Part shown: piece after piece, positions 13,162 through 25,500 of the stretch | Numbering within the stretch: the first letter of the stretch is position 1 | Layout of the letters: each line of letters begins with the position of its first letter | Position numbers and translations under genes: made by a program | The notes under the pieces: model-generated | Told to the model about the DNA's origin: nothing | Databases searched by the model: none | What the model saw: the letters and a program-made list of their open reading frames with translations, nothing else | Source: Formicarius rufipectus | Lineage: Eukaryota; Chordata; Aves; Passeriformes; Formicariidae | DNA: 64,000 bases | Reading direction: 5' to 3' | NCBI GenBank assembly: GCA_013399695.1 | Contig: VXAU01003502.1 | Location: 603,031 to 667,030 of the forward strand

Positions 13162-13778
13162 ATCATAGAATCATAGAATGGTTTTGGTTGGAAAGGGCCA
13201 TTAGAGATCATCTAGTCCAAATCCAATGCAATAGGCAGGAATACCTTCCACTAGACCAAGTCCCATCTAGCCTGGCCTTCAACATATCTAGGGATGGGAC
13301 ACACACAGCTTCTCTGGACAACCTCTGTCTCACCACTCTCATAAAAAAAAAAAAATTTCTTCCTCATGTTCATTATACAAGTACCCTGTTTCCATCAAAA
13401 ACTGTAGTTCCTTATCCTGTCCCTACAGGCCTTGAAAAAAAGTCTCTCTCCATCTTTCTTATAAGCTCTCTTCAAGTACTGAAAGTTCTCCCCGGAGACT
13501 TCTCTTCTCCAGACTGAACAATCCCAACTTTCTCAGACTTTCTTTGCAGAAGAGGTGCTCCAATCCTCTAATCATTTTTGTGGCTCTTCTCTGGACCTGT
13601 TCTGACATGTTCATGTCTTTCTTATATTGAGGGCTGCAGAGCTGAACACAGTATTCCTGGTGAAGCCTCACAAGAGCGGAGCAGAGTGGGAGAAGCACCT
13701 CTCTTGATCTTCTGGTCTCAATCCTTTTTATGCAGTCCCGGATGCAATTGGTTTTCTGAGCACATTGATGACTCATAT
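13162..13778 (-). mobile_element. CR1 LINE 3' fragment including end of ORF2
   Basis: The left edge carries two copies of the CATAGAAT motif followed by GGTTGGAAAGGGCC, the CR1 3' end read in reverse. The right half encodes the C-terminal part of the CR1 reverse transcriptase on the minus strand (see 13459-13776). The element is 5'-truncated at about 13778. A short A run at about 13342-13354 interrupts the 3' UTR. Confidence 0.95.
13459..13776 (-). pseudogene. CR1 ORF2 reverse-transcriptase C-terminal remnant
   Basis: About 105 codons remain open. The translation contains motifs typical of the C-terminal thumb/tail of avian CR1 ORF2: EYCVQLCSPQYKKDM, QRRATKMIRGLEHL and LGLFSLEKRSLRG. Only the end of the roughly 900-residue ORF2 is present, with no endonuclease or catalytic FADD-type motif, so it is not functional. 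The conserved phase suggests it is not among the oldest CR1 copies here. Confidence 0.88.
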
Positions 13779-13897
13779 TTTATTTTCACCTTAATAAAAG
13801 GAGGCCATAGGATAGCAGGACACTATAGCACATCTGTACCAACATAGCAAATATGGCATAATTTAGGGAGCTGCAGCGGGCCTGCAGATCCCTTGGC

Positions 13898-14233
13898 TGT
13901 GTGAGAAGAACTTGGCCTTGGTGAGATAATTATGTGCCCATGATGATACGTTCCTAAGCTAGAGAACTGTAAATAACTTGCAGGTGTTGAGAGACCTCAG
14001 GAAACTACGAGATAAGGAATAACAAGATGGCTGAAGTTGTGCAGAGACAGAGGGTTAGAACCGTGGCCAATTAATAATTGTTTATATGTAATAAGCACCA
14101 ATGATGTTAATGCACATATACTTAGGAACTAGATGAAAAAGGAGCTGGGTGAAGAATAAAGGGATCTATGGGATTTATCTATGGACTCTATGCCTGACTT
14201 TCCTTGATATTTTGTCTTATGTCCGTCTCAACA
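13898..14233 (+). mobile_element. Candidate ERV LTR, alpharetrovirus/ERVK-like layout
   Basis: A segment of about 335 bp opens with TGTGTGAGAAG and closes with TCTCAACA, giving TG...CA termini. A polyadenylation signal AATAAA lies at 14155-14160, about 73 bp before the right end. An AT-rich TATA-like stretch (CATATACTTAGG) lies about 40 bp upstream of it. A short R and a U5 of about 70 bp match the plan of alpharetroviral and avian ERVK LTRs. I found no target-site duplication and no internal retroviral sequence on either side, so this is a solo or fragmentary LTR at best. The family name is unknown. Confidence 0.42.
14155..14160 (+). terminator. AATAAA polyadenylation signal of LTR candidate
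   Basis: Perfect AATAAA hexamer placed as expected between U3 and U5 of the 13898-14233 LTR candidate. On its own a hexamer is weak evidence. Confidence 0.4.
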
Positions 14234-15431
14234 ATGACAGCATAAACCTAGGATAAGACCCATGCTACTTCCTAAAAGAAATTGTTATTTTTGTCCTCTG
14301 CTTCCCATGGAAGCTTATTTCATCTCCCTTTTTTGAACACTCTCATATAGCTCTTAGTTCACTTTGTTCTCTGAGAACAGGTGCTTTGGACCTCAACAAC
14401 AGTGATTTCCACTGAAAGTCAGCATCTAATTTCTTCAGAATTCAAGCTAGGGTTGTAGAAAACCCAATTTTCCCACACAGGAAAGAGTAGAAGAGAATGC
14501 CATCAAGGAATCCTGCAGATAGGAAGCCAGTCAAAAACCCACTAAAATCTAATAAAAAAGATTTGATGACGTTGTGACAAATTCATATCTCATCTTTAAC
14601 AGCCCATTATACAGAGGAGAACATTGCTTTTCTCAGGCAAAAGGCCATGCTCTGATGGATACAGTCAGCATTCCCAATGTCAGTACTCTTCTGACCCTGA
14701 TACCTACTGGGGAAAACTGTCAGGGCTGAGGAGGGGCTGAAGCAGCTGATCTTGTGTAGGTACAATGTACAAGGTTCTGGTAGTTTATTCAAGTAGCCTC
14801 CAGCCTGCTGTACTCTATGTCCCAGACTATGAATATATCAAGACCTTATTAACTGGCTTCCTGGCAACACTGATCACTGCTATTCTGCATAACTAGGTGT
14901 GCAAGAAGTCTAGCCATGAGGATCGAGGTTGAAGTATCCATTATATAAATTGTGTTCTTATGGGTTATAAGGTGAATGCTAGATGCTAATGTATGGCCTC
15001 AGATGAAATGGACTTCGAATTCTGTATTAATTAAATTTTTCTCCTCAATGCTGTCTTTTTATCTTTTTGCCACCAACAGGTCATTAAAGCTGCTGAGGAC
15101 ATATGGTGTGACAGATAAATGCCGAAAAAATCAAGGTATTTATAAAATTGGTCCTTCATTTGCAGACTGAGCACTGAACCATTCAGGTGTATTTTGAAAT
15201 GACATTTTGAGGAGACGGCTGTGTATAGTAATGACACACATTACTTATCAAGGAGCAGTGAATTTCAGATTTTACCAAGAGAAAAAAGAGTTCCAAACAG
15301 AGGAATGGGCATAGTCTGAAAGTGGTAGCATGCTGTGATAACAATAACTAATGGTGGACGCCCCTTTAACCTCCTCCTGAAAAATCAGTGAGCATCTGTG
15401 CTTGGAGCACAGGCCTGTTTAGCCTCTACTA
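14234..15431. other. Unique DNA, nothing recognised
   Basis: No recognised repeat or coding domain. Confidence 0.45.
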
Positions 15432-15933
15432 AGAATTCATAAAATCAAGGAATAGTTAGTGTTGGAAAGAACCATTGAAAACCATCTAGTCTAAAACTCC
15501 TGCCATAGGCAGAGATATCTTCCACTAGTCCAGATTATTCAGAGCCCCATCCAACATGATCTTGAACATTTCCAGGGACTGAACATCCATCCAACACCTC
15601 TCTGAGAAATTTGTGCCTCAACACAGTCAATTTAACTTGTATCTAGCAGATATCTACCCTCTTTCAGTTTAAAACCATTACTGTTTGTTCTATCACTACA
15701 GTGCCTGCTAAAAGATTTGTTCCCATCTTTTTTATAGGCTCTCTTCAGGTACTGTAAGTTGCTAGAAGATCTCCCTGGAGCTTTCTCTTCTCCAGGTGAA
15801 AAACCCCAACTCCCTCAGCGTGTCATCATAGCAGAGGTGGTCTAGCCCTCTTGTTGTCTTTGTGGCCTTCTTCTGGACTTACTCTAACAGATCCCAGTCT
15901 TTCCTGTGCTGAAGACTCCAAGCTGGATGCATG
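15432..15933 (-). mobile_element. CR1 LINE 3' fragment including end of ORF2
   Basis: A degraded 3' tail at the left (TTCATAAAATCAAGG) is followed by GTTGGAAAGAACC and CCATCTAGTC. The right side retains reverse-complement ORF2 sequence (CTTTCTCTTCTCCAGG, CCTCTTGTTGTC, CTTCTGGACTTACTCTAACA). Stops interrupt the protein frame. It is more diverged than the copy at 13162. Confidence 0.9.
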
Positions 15934-16961
15934 AAGTGTCTCTCCTTAGGACAGTAGCTTATTAAATCTGTGCTTAGCACGTTGCACCTGCCTTCTCCCT
16001 GTTGGGAGAGTGGGGCTCTGTTCAGTCCTCTGGGAGAATAAATTAATGTGTTTTTTTCCTGGAGCAGGGACAATTGTCACCCTCCTAAAGAATCAGTATG
16101 TTCCTTAGATTAGGGGCCTTTTCAGTCCACATGTGCACATAGGGCACTTCTATCTGCGGAGTGTGACAGTTCAGAATGGTCTGAACATTAAGGTCTTCCA
16201 AAAATCCACCTTTAATTTTGGCAGAGAACTTTGGTTAGGGCCTCAAACATTTCTGCATCAGTGCCATTCTAAATTAGTTCTTTTCACTCAGTTGTAAAGT
16301 GAAATAATCAAATTTTATCTGATAAATTGGAAAGAGGATTCTGATAAACTAATGAGTGAGGAAGTAAAGGAAGTAATTTAGGAGAAAGCTCTCCTGGGAT
16401 GACCTGGCATGGAGTCAGGGCAATGTGCCTTTGTACAAGCTGGAGAACAGAATCACTCATACACTGTCACATTCATTATGCAAACAGTAACTAACTGTGA
16501 TGGCAAAAATGAGACCTAAGCAGTGGGTGATTTGCAGTGGAGGCAGGCACGCCGCTGGGCTGATCTGTCTGCAACCACGCCTGTGCAATCGCACTGAAAT
16601 CAATGCGGTTGCATGGCTACCACTGAGGACATCCTTCGGCACAGTGTTCCAAGAGGTCAGTCACACAAACGGACCAGTTACATCATTCTTATTAAATAAC
16701 ATTTGGAGAGTTCAGAATCAAGTGAGCAGCTCACTCAAAAGATACCAGTCTTAATCTCTGAGTGCCTCCTTTGCTTGTGTCCTCACAGATGTGCACATGA
16801 ATTAAGTGTGCAACTCCATACTAACCTGTTTCTTATTTTGGCCCATTATTGAGTATCTCATGATCACATTGTTTGGGGTTTTTTTATGTTAAAAAGGAAA
16901 AGCATTTAAAGATGAAGATTTGGAGAGAGAGGCAGAGGGAAGAAGGGCCTCATCACAAAGT
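15934..16961. other. Unique DNA, nothing recognised
   Basis: An 85-codon plus frame (16497-16754) overlaps a 61-codon minus frame. No domain is recognised in either. Confidence 0.4.
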
Positions 16962-17034
16962 TGCAGTGGGTTGACCCCAGCTAGCAAGTAAGCCCCAACC
17001 CAGTTGCCTTCCCAGAGGGCTGAGATAAAGACAG

Positions 17035-17040
17035 TTTAAT
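17035..17040 (-). terminator. ATTAAA polyadenylation signal of solo LTR
   Basis: The plus strand reads TTTAAT, so the minus strand reads ATTAAA, the commonest variant hexamer. Its position fits the R region of the 16962-17497 LTR. Confidence 0.55.
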
Positions 17041-17218
17041 AAATAAAAGGCAAAGCAGTACTGCAAGCAAATAAAAATAAAGAATTAATTCACTACTTCT
17101 CATCAGCAGGAAAATGTTCAGACATTTCCAGAAAGCAGAGCTTCATTTTATGCAATGGTTAATTGGGAAGACAAAAGTCATAAGCACAGACATCCCCTTT
17201 TCTTTGTCTTCCTCTGAG

Positions 17219-17226
17219 CTTTTATA
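17219..17226 (-). promoter_or_regulatory. TATA box of solo LTR
   Basis: The plus strand reads CTTTTATA, so the sense minus strand reads TATAAAAG. It sits about 270 bp into the LTR from its sense 5' end and about 180 bp upstream of the polyadenylation signal. Retained promoter potential is inferred only. Confidence 0.6.
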
Positions 17227-17497
17227 GCTGAGCATGACAACATTGACTTGGAATGACCCTTTAGCTGGCTTGGGTTAGCTGTCCTAACCTGACCTATCCC
17301 AACCTTTTGGCCACTTCAAGCCTACTGTTTAGGGAGGGGAGAGTAGGAAAAAGAAAAAGCCTTGACATTGGGCAAACATTTTTCAGCAACAGCTAAATCA
17401 TTGATATGTTATCAACACTGGTTTGGATACACATCCAAAACAAAATGTCCCCCAGGCTGCAATGAAAATCAACTCCATCCCAAGCAGACCCAGTACA

Positions 17498-20400
17498 AAG
17501 GTTCATTTTTTCTTGTGACAGAGTTGGAAGCAGAGCTGATGCTATAAAACACTGCTGACAGATGCCTTCCACAAATTCTATCAAAGTCTTCTCCCAGCTC
17601 TGCTTATACTGAATCCTCTGCAGCCAGGGGGCTGAATTTTTATTCCCAGCAGCTGCAAGAACGGAAAGACAAAGAATGTACCTTTACTGACAACTGTCTG
17701 GACAGGGACCTGCCTCTCAGTTCCTGTATTTTGCTTTCAAAATATTTTGTTTTCTTTACCATTCTGTTTACCCAAACTTAGTTAATCAAAATTCTTAATT
17801 AAATAAGGATTAGTTTTACCCCTCAGGACTTGACAGCACTATTTCCTGGATCCAGAAAACCAGAAGTCAATATCCCTTGGACAGCTTCCCAGCACAGTGC
17901 TTGGAGAGAGCCACACTGCAGCTTGCAGAAAGCCAGTTATACTCCAAGATCCCACTCATCCCACACATAATGAGTATGGCAGAGCTGGCTTTACAATTTT
18001 GATTTCTTGTCAAGTGTTTAATTCAGCAAACTCCTGATTTCCTCCTTAAGTTACCTGAAGGTATATATCTCAACATTTTAATGCACTTGTGTTCCAAAAG
18101 ACTGCATTTATCTCAACACTTTCTTGCCTTCCTATATGTCTCACCTGAAAAGACAGCAGCACATGCAGTAGGTGCAGTTGAAGCTTCTTTCACTACTTGC
18201 CTTTTTAAAGCATAGACAGCTTCCCATAATGAATTTCCAGTAATATGTCATGACTGGGAGGGTCCTTCCCTTCAATTTTTTTTTTCAATAGATTGGACAT
18301 AAGATGATTCAGCAGTAGTTTCTACTTGGAAAATGCATTTGCAGTGACATCCTTTTGGTTTCAGTTCCATATGATGTCATCCATGAGGTTGTGCTGCATG
18401 CAGACAGCCAAAAATGTTTTGCAGATTTTTTTTATCAATAAGAATGCCATTCTTAAGAATGCATGTAGTTTTACGTAGCATGTAAATCCTATGTTTTATA
18501 AAGTCATAAATCTCAGTTTAAGCTCCACCGGTATCTACTTCCCCCAGAATGCGATGTAGCTAGGTGTAATTAGCATTGTCCCTGGGACTTGAGTCACTCA
18601 TGGACCGAACACATAGAGTAAAGGTGAGCAATAGCAAAGGTTTTAATAGACTTAAATGTAGCAAAATATGAAGTTAATAACCCTCAGAATTCCAGAAGGC
18701 TGTTCTGATGAAAAAGCCTGGAGTGCATGCTTTTGAAAACAAATTACTTATAAGAGTTTTATTCTTATTATCAGACACATTCTCCACATTATCTTCTGTG
18801 TGGACAATTGCTGATTTTTACCTAAAACCATTACAGTGAAGCAAATACTATACATGACATTTGAAAATATCTGTTCAGTGCATTTGCCTCACATTGGGAT
18901 TTTTTGTCTTGTCTTTCTTTTTTGCTAGAAAAGGATAGAGTTTTGTCATGGTAGATGATAAATGAAGGTTTCAGAAATTTTGCCAAATTAGTGCATACTG
19001 AGAAATTTTATCTTCAGATGTTTTGGAAATGAAGTTTTGAGCAAATCTCAGTCTGACAAATAAATGTAGCTGTTACACATGCTACATAAGTTACATACAA
19101 ACAATTTTTAATATTTTATGGGTATTTTCAACTCTTAAAATATTCAAATTTTGCGTCCTTTCACTGATGCAGATAGATGCCTGTTTTCAGTAACCCAAGA
19201 AATTAAGCTTTAAAAGAATGCATAAGCCCTTCTCCAAAGTGATGTTTTAAGGATGATAGTCTGATCTCTTTAACTTCTAACAAATATTATATGTCCCTTT
19301 CAGCAACTCCAGCTCTGTGTTCTCCATGATGCAGTATACTCTCCAGCTTTACGCGATGATGAAACTTCAGACCTTGAAACTGGTATACAGGAAACACATT
19401 ACTGGCCCAGAAATGAGTGTTAATCATCTTGCAGAAAAGCTGATAAAAGAATAATTCACTGTAGGGAGAACTCATTTATCCACAAGGACAAATAGTACAT
19501 CTTTTTCCGACAGGAAGAATTTTTAAAAGATTGGAGTTTATTCTACCTAGAAGACTGGAATATAAGAAAAGGAATGTATTAGCAAGCAAACATGACTAGA
19601 GTCAAAGGGAATGTACTTTTCTCATTTGGCTTTTGATAGTTCATTTTTCTTGGAAAGCTTCTGCTATGTGGTACCTTACAGAGCACCTTTGCTTCTGTCT
19701 TCTCACTCTAGGAAACATTCCTTCTGGGACTCTATCAAAGAGTATAATGATAAATTTCCCCAAATAAATGTATCAAGGGGGAATGAAATTACTATGTATT
19801 AAATGTGCTGCTAGCAGCAGTGGTTCCAAAGGTGCAGGATTAAAATGCAGGGGAAAAGCATTGTATGGGCTTACAGAATATACTGATATTTCGACATAAT
19901 GAGCATTTACTGTCTTAAACAACTTTCTACAAAAGCACAGATAAAAGATGCAAAGTCATTAATGTGGAGCAATTTCTTAAACTTTGTCAATAATTACTAT
20001 TAAAACCTAAAGGTGACCCTGCTACTGAATAGATAATTATATGGGAGGGACTTTCTAGCTGCATGTTGTTTTCAAAAGACAGAAAGAAATCTGAAACTGG
20101 ATACTTTAAATACCAACAGTGCAAAAAAAATAAAGAATGTATCACTTTTCAAGGAATGACTATTCATATATGTTCTGTTTCATAGGTTTCATCAGAAGGA
20201 GGTGAGGGTAGGATAAGTGGTATTACATTTTAAAAAAAATAATTTAAACCAACAAGTACATTTCTTTCAGGGAAAATTATTTGATTATATGTAATTTACC
20301 AGATATGTTACTTCAAGAAAATAATAATATTAACATTAAATATTAACTTTACTTTTCTTCATGTAGCAACCACTCAAGGCTTGCTTCTGGCTCCAAAAAT

Positions 20401-22069
20401 CATCAGCTTCCTGTGTCAAAGTGACCATTACACTGAATTTTCGCAACAGCAACTGATGGCTGGTATCACACCTGATAGCCCGGCAGTAACAGTGGAGTAA
20501 TGATATGTGGTCTGTAATGGTCTGACAGGGTTGTTTTTTTTTTCCTAGAAGTATTTATAGCTAACACAGTTTCTTTTCCTGGAGATCACCCAAACGCCTG
20601 CCATAAAAATACCTTGCTTGAGGTGACACTGGAAAATGTATGTAAGAATATATTTTTCTTCATTGAAGCTGGTAACCTCACTAATGGGATTTATAGCTGT
20701 GCTGAAGGAAGTGTTGGCAGGGAAAGAATAAGAGTGGGCGGAGACCATAAAGTATACTGTAATGTCACACTTTTTGAAGAACATTATCTCCTAACAGGGA
20801 ATCTCATCATCTGTATATAGAGTTTCCTGTGCAGTTTTGATGAAACAGAAGATTTTGCAGTAAAATATGCATGAAAAGAGTAACCTGAGCTTCTACCACA
20901 CTACACACTGAAAAGCTCTGAGAGGAGCTATTGCATCTAGCACATTTCTGCCAAGTTTAGTCCATCCTTCCCTCCTTTCCTGGGAAACAACTGGGCACAA
21001 GAGGTTTTTTCCTAATACAAAAGCCCCAAGGCCTTTTCCCAAACGCTTACCTAGAAGTGAACAATCATATTTTTGTCTATATAAAATGTGGCTTGGCTTG
21101 GCTCAGGACTCTTGGTATTATAGCACTACCAGTACCTCAATGATTAAAAAACATTTTTAATAATGCCTGTACCACCACCATTGCTGTCTCCCAAGAATTT
21201 TACCCATTGTACCCACTGAGCTCATCTAATTGGAATGATTTTCTCTCCTTCATATTCAGACATGGACTCCAAAGTCCCTTTTCCAACCACACTGCACATC
21301 TGACTCCAAGGCCTAGGAATTCAGACAAAATAACAGAACTCATGACTACCAAAAGAAGCTTCAGCATAATCAGCTGATGCCCCTGAATGACACACAGTGT
21401 GGATGGATCACAGGGTAGCTAAGAAGTGGACAGGTGCTCAATTGTATTGCAGTCTAATCTGATCTATTTGAATTGGTTTGTACCACATTAATAGTAATAA
21501 TGAGCTGCTTTGGCTAGCATAACAGATATTGCCTTGTTAAGGTGAGGTTATTGTTTTAGTTATTGCACTTCATTCATACCAGTATGAATATGGTAGCAGA
21601 AGAGACATTTTTAGTCCTTCTATTGCAGACATTTGCTGCACAGGAATTTGTTCATAAACAGAACAAGTTTCTGGATTTATACCAGCTGTGAGTTCATGTC
21701 TGAAATACTGAGGACTGAAATGTTTCAAGCAAGATTCTGAGCAGTGGAAGAGGATAATTTGGAAATGGGTCTAAACTGGAAGAGAAAATGTTGTCTATTG
21801 TGGGAAAAAGTATTGCTCAGAAATTCCAGGAGAGAGCCCTGATTGAGTAAGAAGGATAGTTTAGTTCATAGTATTCAATGTATGGTTTTACTACTTACAG
21901 GGGTCTAGGAAACATCCACATGCATTGGAAAAATTTGCAATCGACAGAATATAAACACATTTCTTAAACAACAGTGACAAGTGTACACAGTGTCAATTAC
22001 ATATTCTTCTTTATAAAATTTGTATCTTTTAAGCTCCTTTCCCTCCACATATTGGGGCCATTTAAAATT
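17498..22069. other. Long unique stretch, nothing recognised
   Basis: About 4.6 kb of AT-rich DNA without a recognised mobile element, microsatellite of note or coding domain. All open frames are under 80 codons. Confidence 0.45.
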
Positions 22070-22544
22070 TGTGGTGGTTTGACTTTAGGCCTTCCTGGGA
22101 GACAGATCACATGGTTTGCGGTATCCAAGTGAAGTATTCCATCCTATTTTATGTCAGATAGAAGAAAAGATAGACGGAAGTTTTGGGCCAGTCCTTTTCC
22201 AGCGGTGAAGGCCATCGGTTGTGGACCTGCTGCCACTTCGGGGAGAGCTGCATATCTCTCTGGGAAGTAGACTTTGTTTGCTTGTTCTTTATTGTTTGTG
22301 TGTATGTATGTATTAATATTAATATATAATTTTATATATTATATATATAATATTAATATTAAGTTCCTTTTTTCCTCTCTGTATATATACATGTTTCTAA
22401 AAATTCATACTGCTTCAGTAGTATTAGAATCCACTTTTCATCTAGTGTTGTTTTCCCTCCACCCCCCTTGCAGTTGAGAAGGAAGAAAGAAAGATGTTTT
22501 GGGGCCTCTAGATATATGCCTTCAGCCAGAGATAAACTACCACA
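22070..22544. mobile_element. Solo ERV LTR with perfect 5-bp target duplication
   Basis: A 475-bp element beginning TGTGGTGGTTTGAC and ending AAACTACCACA. The outermost six bases are perfect inverted repeats (TGTGGT / ACCACA). It is flanked on both sides by AAATT (22065-22069 and 22545-22549), a 5-bp target-site duplication typical of ERVL-type retroviruses. An AT-rich near-palindrome lies inside at about 22311-22361. No canonical AATAAA was found in the plus direction and the transcription direction is not obvious, so strand is left open. No internal retroviral sequence adjoins it. Confidence 0.82.
22311..22361. repeat. AT-rich inverted repeat inside LTR
   Basis: The arms contain AATATTAATAT-type sequence repeated in inverted orientation around an AT-only centre (TTTTATATATTATATA). 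It could extrude as a hairpin or have grown by AT slippage inside the LTR. Confidence 0.6.
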
Positions 22545-22549
22545 AAATT

Positions 22550-25500
22550 TAAAAAAATATCTACTTTATTTATTGCATTTTCATGTATTGGAAATTTTGC
22601 TCTGTGCTATTGTGTTTAAAATTTGTATTTATTTTAAATAATTTCCAGAAATGCAATCTGAAACTGCTTGAGTACCAGGGCATCTGTACAAGCAAGTCAC
22701 AATTGAACCAGAACATCACATGGCCTGTCCCATGGCCTCATGGTCTTCTTTTAGAGTCAACAGCGTTATAGTCCCACACAGGTATTACAGGGTACATAGA
22801 AAATGGCAACAGAGCAGGTAGACATATAAGGTATCTCTAAATATCAGTAGTTGTGGTTATAAAAGGATATCCAGGGCCTCATTAAAGCTTCAAATGACAT
22901 GGAAAGAAATCATTCTATTTATGGTAGGAAAGAAGCCCCACCCCTGAAAAGGTGGTAAGGAGACTTGGCACACAGAGAGCTACTGTGGGGATGCTTGTGG
23001 ACAGCAGTTTTTCCTTCAGGTGGGGCAAAGATCACAGACGTTTGGGGAGAGGGGTGAGTAAGGTTTATAATAATAATGGAGGATGCTCTGCCTGAAAGAT
23101 GAGGCAAGTAAAGCACATAGAGATGAAGTTGGAGTTTAGATTGCAAGGGAGGAGAAGTGGTCTGGACACTTGGTACAAGAGACAAGAACTTGGGCACATC
23201 GGCTTTTTAAAGGGAGGCACAAAGAGATGACAGGCTCTATGTGCCCACACATTCCATCGTTGAGGAAAGGGGATGCCTAGGAATCCTTCTCACAGAGCAA
23301 CTGAGCAGACCTTCCTGTCACTACAGATGCCTAACAGCTGCTCCTGCTCTGGGAGACAGCATATTTTTGATTGACAATTTTGTTTGCCTTCCTGAAGAAC
23401 TGAAACTTACATGATTTTACTATGTTATTTTTGGCACAAGGTCTTGAGTCCTTTCTTTCCTTCCTTTCTGTAGAATATTTATAGAAGATTGTGCAATTTT
23501 GACTTAAAGGCATGAAGTGATGAAAAGCTACCATGTGTATATTGTACCTGGACTAACAATTATTAGAATTATAAGACTTCAAGTATATGAAAATTAAATT
23601 ATTGGATATACACATATTGATAAAAGATGCACTCCCTCTTTGCTCATAAACAAGACTTTGAGTGTCAATAGTGGCAAGAAGTAGAAACAGCTACAGATGA
23701 AACCCCAGATCTTACCTCTATCTTCATCCTTGCAAACCAATTGTTTTGGCTCTGAGTTCTGAAGCCAATTAGGATATAAAATTACCCCTGTTCTTCCTTT
23801 TCTTCACTACCAGTAACTTCAAGTCTAGTTATTACTAGCTCCATCCCTGCCTTGAGGAATCAAAGTGGGAAAGGAGGATAGAAACAATGACCTGAGATCC
23901 CCAGTAAACTGGGCTCATGGGAGTGAACATCTGGGAAGCCCATTATCCTGTCTCTGACTCTGGCTAGCACTAGGTGAGTTGGGACAGAGAATGCTACTAA
24001 TTTTCCATCTTGCACATGATGAAAAGTGATTGTTGCATAGTCCTGCCTGTGGACCTTTTTTAAACCCTTTACTTAGTCCCTGGTGTTTCTTTCACTGTTA
24101 TGCTTGTCACAAAATCCTCAGCAACTCACTCATCTGAAGTACAGCATTTGCAGAAGAGAATAGGATAAAGAATCTGAGCATTTCATCACAATCACAACAT
24201 GAATGAAAGAAAGGAGAAGTGGCATAGATATTTATGTCACTATCCATTCTTGGACAGTAACATGCAAGGACTGCTTAGGGTGATCACTGGCATTACTGTT
24301 TTAAAACCCTAATAAGACTACTCAACATTAATTTTCATTCTGCAATTGTAAAGTGTGGGGTTGTACTCATAATCCATCAGTGCTACACTTACTTTTCACT
24401 AGAATTTGGAAGGAATTTATTTATTGAAATCACTGTCAGTGTTACCAGAATTTACTTTCTCCATCACTGATTTCCAAGAAGTGGATAAAAAGCTCAAGGC
24501 ACAAAGAGATGTAAGGTTAACATAAATTTCAGTTTGAATGATTTATATCAGATTTTGGAATAGGCACAAATGTCTTTCCAAATATTCATTCTGAAAACCA
24601 CATACATGTTACAAATTACTCCTTAACTTTGCAATTCTTTCAAGATGGAAATATATGTAGGTTTATATACCATATGAAGGGTGGGGAAAAGACTCCAATG
24701 TTCATGGCCTTTTCCTCTTATCTGCTATAGACATACAGAAGTTAGACTTCAAAGTCGAGGTGAAGACATATTTTTCTGGACAACCATTAACTTTATTTAA
24801 AATCAGTAGAAAAATGCAAGAACATTTGTTGGATTTTCTGAATTACAAATAGTCAAATCCATGTAGCCACATTTATTGCTGTGTTTTTTTCAAAAAAAAT
24901 TCCTTGTAGATTTGGAAACAGCTTTGGCATTGTAGTAAACCATAAGCTGTCACAATGAAACTGCTGAGTATGCAATGATCAGAGATTTTCATAAAGAGGC
25001 ATGTTGTAAGAAAGTGGATTTTCAGAGACTCAGAGTAGAACATGCAATTGGGTGGAAGTAGAATAAAATAAATGTGTATTTCAAAGTAATGACAGACTTT
25101 GCTGGATATCTTATTCCAATAAAGAAAATGCTATTAAGCATGGAGACTTACTAAACATTCCAGTGGTTATTAAACTTGCCAGCCCACACAATCCTTCTGA
25201 TCTCATACAGTCATCTGATGTTTTAAATACCCCTTGAACTGCCTACTCACATGTTCTCTTGGACTTCATTGATTTATTTGGACAGAATATTTACTATTTG
25301 ATTACCAGATGCGTAAAAATGTCTTGCCCTATGGGAAGGATGACTAAGCAACCTGAGATTTAAAATTCTTCCAAAAATGGTATTAAGACATCAGATATTC
25401 AAATTACAGACTTTCTGTGTCTATCACTGTGGAGAAATTATAAAACAGTCTATATAATGAGGTTATCTGGAAAACTGTAAAATCTCAGTCTTGCAGAATG

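Larger units (their letters stand above)
16962..17497 (-). mobile_element. Solo LTR of an avian endogenous retrovirus
   Basis: A 536-bp element. On the plus strand it begins TGCAGTGGGTTGACCCCAGC and ends CCCAGTACA, so the sense strand (minus) starts TGTACTGGG and ends in CA. The sense strand carries a TATAAAAG box (plus 17219-17226) and, about 180 bp downstream, an ATTAAA polyadenylation signal (plus 17035-17040). This is the correct U3-R-U5 order for a minus-strand LTR. Flanks are AAAGT (16957-16961) and AAGGT (17498-17502), a 5-bp target-site duplication with one mismatch, as expected for ERVL/ERV-III type integration. I recognise it as a common avian LTR type but do not assert a family name. 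No gag or pol sequence adjoins it, consistent with LTR-LTR recombination. Confidence 0.85.
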
